The translations under genes and the position numbers were made by a program. A model generated the notes under the pieces. It saw nothing but the letters and a program-made list of their open reading frames with translations, made no database searches and was not told where the DNA came from. A stretch of 64,000 bases of DNA from Helianthus annuus (lineage: Eukaryota; Streptophyta; Magnoliopsida; Asterales; Asteraceae): NCBI RefSeq assembly GCF_002127325.2, contig NC_035439.2:137579901-137643900 (forward strand), written 5' to 3'. Each line of letters opens with the position of its first letter. Position 1 is the stretch's first letter. Shown piece after piece: positions 62,041 to 64,000 of the stretch.

Positions 62041-64000
62041 TTACTCAAACAAATAAGGGTATTTCTCTTTCATCGTGGCTTCAACTTCCCACGTGAATTC
62101 GGGACCTCTACGGGCATCCCATTTGACCTTTACTATAGGTACATGCTTCCTTCGAAGCTTCTTCACCTGTCGATCTTCAATCGACAAAGGTTTCTCCACA
62201 AACTTCAAGCTCTCATCTATATGCACATCTGTGTGTGGAATCACCAATGATTCATCAGCGAAGCACTTCTTTAGATTGCAGATGTGGAACACATTGTGAA
62301 TTCCATTGAGCTCCTCCGGTAAGTTTAGCTTATAGGCAACTGACCCGACCCGTTCGATAACCTCGAAAGGTCCTATGTATCTCGGGCTTAGTTTGCCTTT
62401 CTTACCGAAACGCATCACCCCCTTCCACGGTGATACTTTGGGTAACACTTTTTCACCTACTTCGAAGTGAAAATCTTTACGCTTTGGATCCGCGTAACTC
62501 TTCTGCCTATCTCGGGCAGCTTTGAGACGGTCTCGAATCTGGACAATCTTGTCCGTCGTCTCGAAGACTATCTCTGGTCCTGATAACTGGACATCTCCAA
62601 CTTCCGCCCAACAAACAGGCGATCGACACTTTCTACCGTATAATGCCTCGAAAGGCGCAACCTTAATGCTGGTATGGTAGCTATTATTGTAGGAGAATTC
62701 GATTAGTGGTAGGTTCTTATCCCAACTACCACCCAAATCGATAGCACATGCACGTAGCATGTCTTCCAACGTTTGAATAGTACGCTCACTCTGACCGTCT
62801 GTCTAAGGATGGTAAGCCGTACTAAAATTCAAACGGGTGCCCAAAGATTGCTGGAAGCTTTTCCAGAAATGCGACGTGTATCTAGTATCCTGATCAGAGA
62901 TAATAGACACAGGTATGTCATGCAAGGCTACAATCTTATCAACGTATAACTAGGCTAACATGTCGGAGCTATAAGTCTCCTTGATGGGTAAGAAATGCGC
63001 TGATTTAGTCAGCCTATACGATAACCCATATTGTGTCATTTCCTTTCCTTGTCTTGGGTAACTTGGTAATAAAATCCATAGTTACACATTCCCACTTCCA
63101 TTCAGGAAGTTCAGGCTGTTGTAGCAAGCCAGATGGCTTTTGATGCTCAGCCTTGACTTGCGCACAAGTTAAGCATTTTGCTACATAAGCGGCTACAGAC
63201 TTTTTCAACCCTATCCACCAATAATTTGCCTTTAGATCCTGATACATCTTATCAGCTCCAGGATGGACAGAATATTTGGAACTATGGGCTTCCTGGAGGA
63301 TAACATCCCTTAGTCCTCCATAGACAGGAACCCATATTCGCCCATTCATTCGTAAAATTCCGTCTTTGCTAAGAGTTAACTGCTCCTCAGTTACCCCTAA
63401 CTTTTCTTTAGGATAGTTAGCTTCCAGCACAGCTTCTCTCTGTGCAGCTAACACCCTTTCAATCAAATTATTCCTTACTTCAATGCTCTTGGCATTGATT
63501 CGAATGGGTTTCACCCTTTCCTTCCTACTTAAGGCATCAGCGACTACATTCGCCTTGCCGGGATGATATCTGATTTCACAATCATAATCATTTAAAGTTT
63601 CCATCCATCGGCGTTGCCTCATGTTTAGCTCCTTCTGATTAAACAGATGTTGAAGGCTCTTGTGATCAGAATAGATCACAAACTTGATACCATACAGGTA
63701 ATGCCTCCACAGTTTTAGTGCGAACACAACGGCACCCAGCTCCAAGTCATGAGTGGTGTAATTCTTTTCGTGCACCTTTAACTGTCTCGAAGGGTAGGCA
63801 ATAACCTTGCCTTTCTGCATGAGCACACATCCCATGCCGGTGTGTGATGCGTCGCAGTAAACTACGAACTCCTCGGTACCTTCCTGTAGTGTCAGCACAG
63901 GAGCGTTGCTCAGCTTTTGCTTTAGTATATAAAAGGACTCTTGCTGCTTAGGGCCCCAAACAAATTTTATCTTCTTCTTGGTCAGGGAAGTTAAGGGCGC
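62041..64000 (-). pseudogene. Nested chromovirus pol, RNase H to chromodomain, decayed
   Basis: The frame is open from the window end to 63014: [16 protein letters not shown], RNase [32 protein letters not shown] and [15 protein letters not shown], then integrase zinc site [11 protein letters not shown]...[10 protein letters not shown] and MDFITKLPK. Near 63012 the frame shifts. In-frame TAG codons follow at 62952-62950 and 62805-62803, the second in the integrase core beside TDGQSER. From 62769 the frame is open again to 62041: [36 protein letters not shown], and a chromodomain-like tail [18 protein letters not shown] with a natural stop. Gag, protease and RT lie beyond the window. Confidence 0.88.

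Larger units (their letters stand above)
58667..64000 (-). mobile_element. Ty3/gypsy chromovirus, minus strand, runs off the window
   Basis: Nested in the integrase region of the plus-strand chromovirus. Its 3' LTR is 58667-62005, then come the polypurine tract and pol read on the minus strand to the window end. Probable left TSD CTGGA (58662-58666); the other end is not visible. Pol is more decayed than in the other elements. Confidence 0.9.

Overview
The window is nuclear DNA of a flowering plant. Plant LTR-retrotransposon families, plant-style introns, a plant methylesterase exon, a plant copper-ATPase fragment and plant mobile domain (PMD), GRF and Ulp1-like genes are all present. The LTR termini and the wording of the gag proteins remind me of Asteraceae (sunflower/lettuce/daisy group); that placement is recollection, not a search. 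I see no rRNA gene, functional tRNA gene or CRISPR array. I also see no clearly intact host gene.

Region by region. 1-8.7 kb: four successive foldback elements anchored in TA microsatellites; a NAM-associated-domain remnant; the last exon of a SABP2/MES-type methylesterase; a Tourist-like MITE (TSD TAA); a hAT MITE with an 8-bp TSD; a Mutator-like element with a 9-bp TSD that carries copper-ATPase gene fragments; and a SINE with a 10-bp TSD. 8.7-23.3 kb: a 2.95-kb gypsy solo LTR (TSD TTTCG), split by an 11.3-kb Ty1/copia element (TSD AATTT) with almost identical LTRs. Both may lie in an older Helitron whose hairpin-CTAG end is at 23330. 23.6-48.4 kb: a block bounded by two short-motif tandem arrays. 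It holds a PMD gene, a small GRF zinc-finger gene and two Ulp1-like pseudoprotease genes. A 9.2-kb chromovirus (TSD CCAGG) splits the PMD gene and a 7.8-kb non-autonomous Athila-like gag-protease element (TSD TGCAT) splits the second Ulp1-like gene. A 196-bp satellite lies between. 48.4-64 kb: a plus-strand chromovirus inserted in the second array, interrupted at 58666 by a minus-strand chromovirus that runs off the window.

All long ORFs belong to retrotransposons. Apart from the Athila-like gag-protease ORF, their polyproteins are broken by a few in-frame stops or frameshifts. The most unusual structures are: (i) an array of about 11 adjacent 15-19-nt stem-loops with compensatory changes in the leader of the plus-strand chromovirus; (ii) extra ORFs upstream of gag in both well-preserved chromoviruses, each just after a splice-acceptor-like site; (iii) a 91-bp GT-AG segment with a branch-point-like motif inside one gag gene; (iv) clusters of family-specific short palindromes upstream of the TATA box in several unrelated LTR families; and (v) the PMD-GRF-Ulp1 block itself, a candidate mobile or domesticated cassette.
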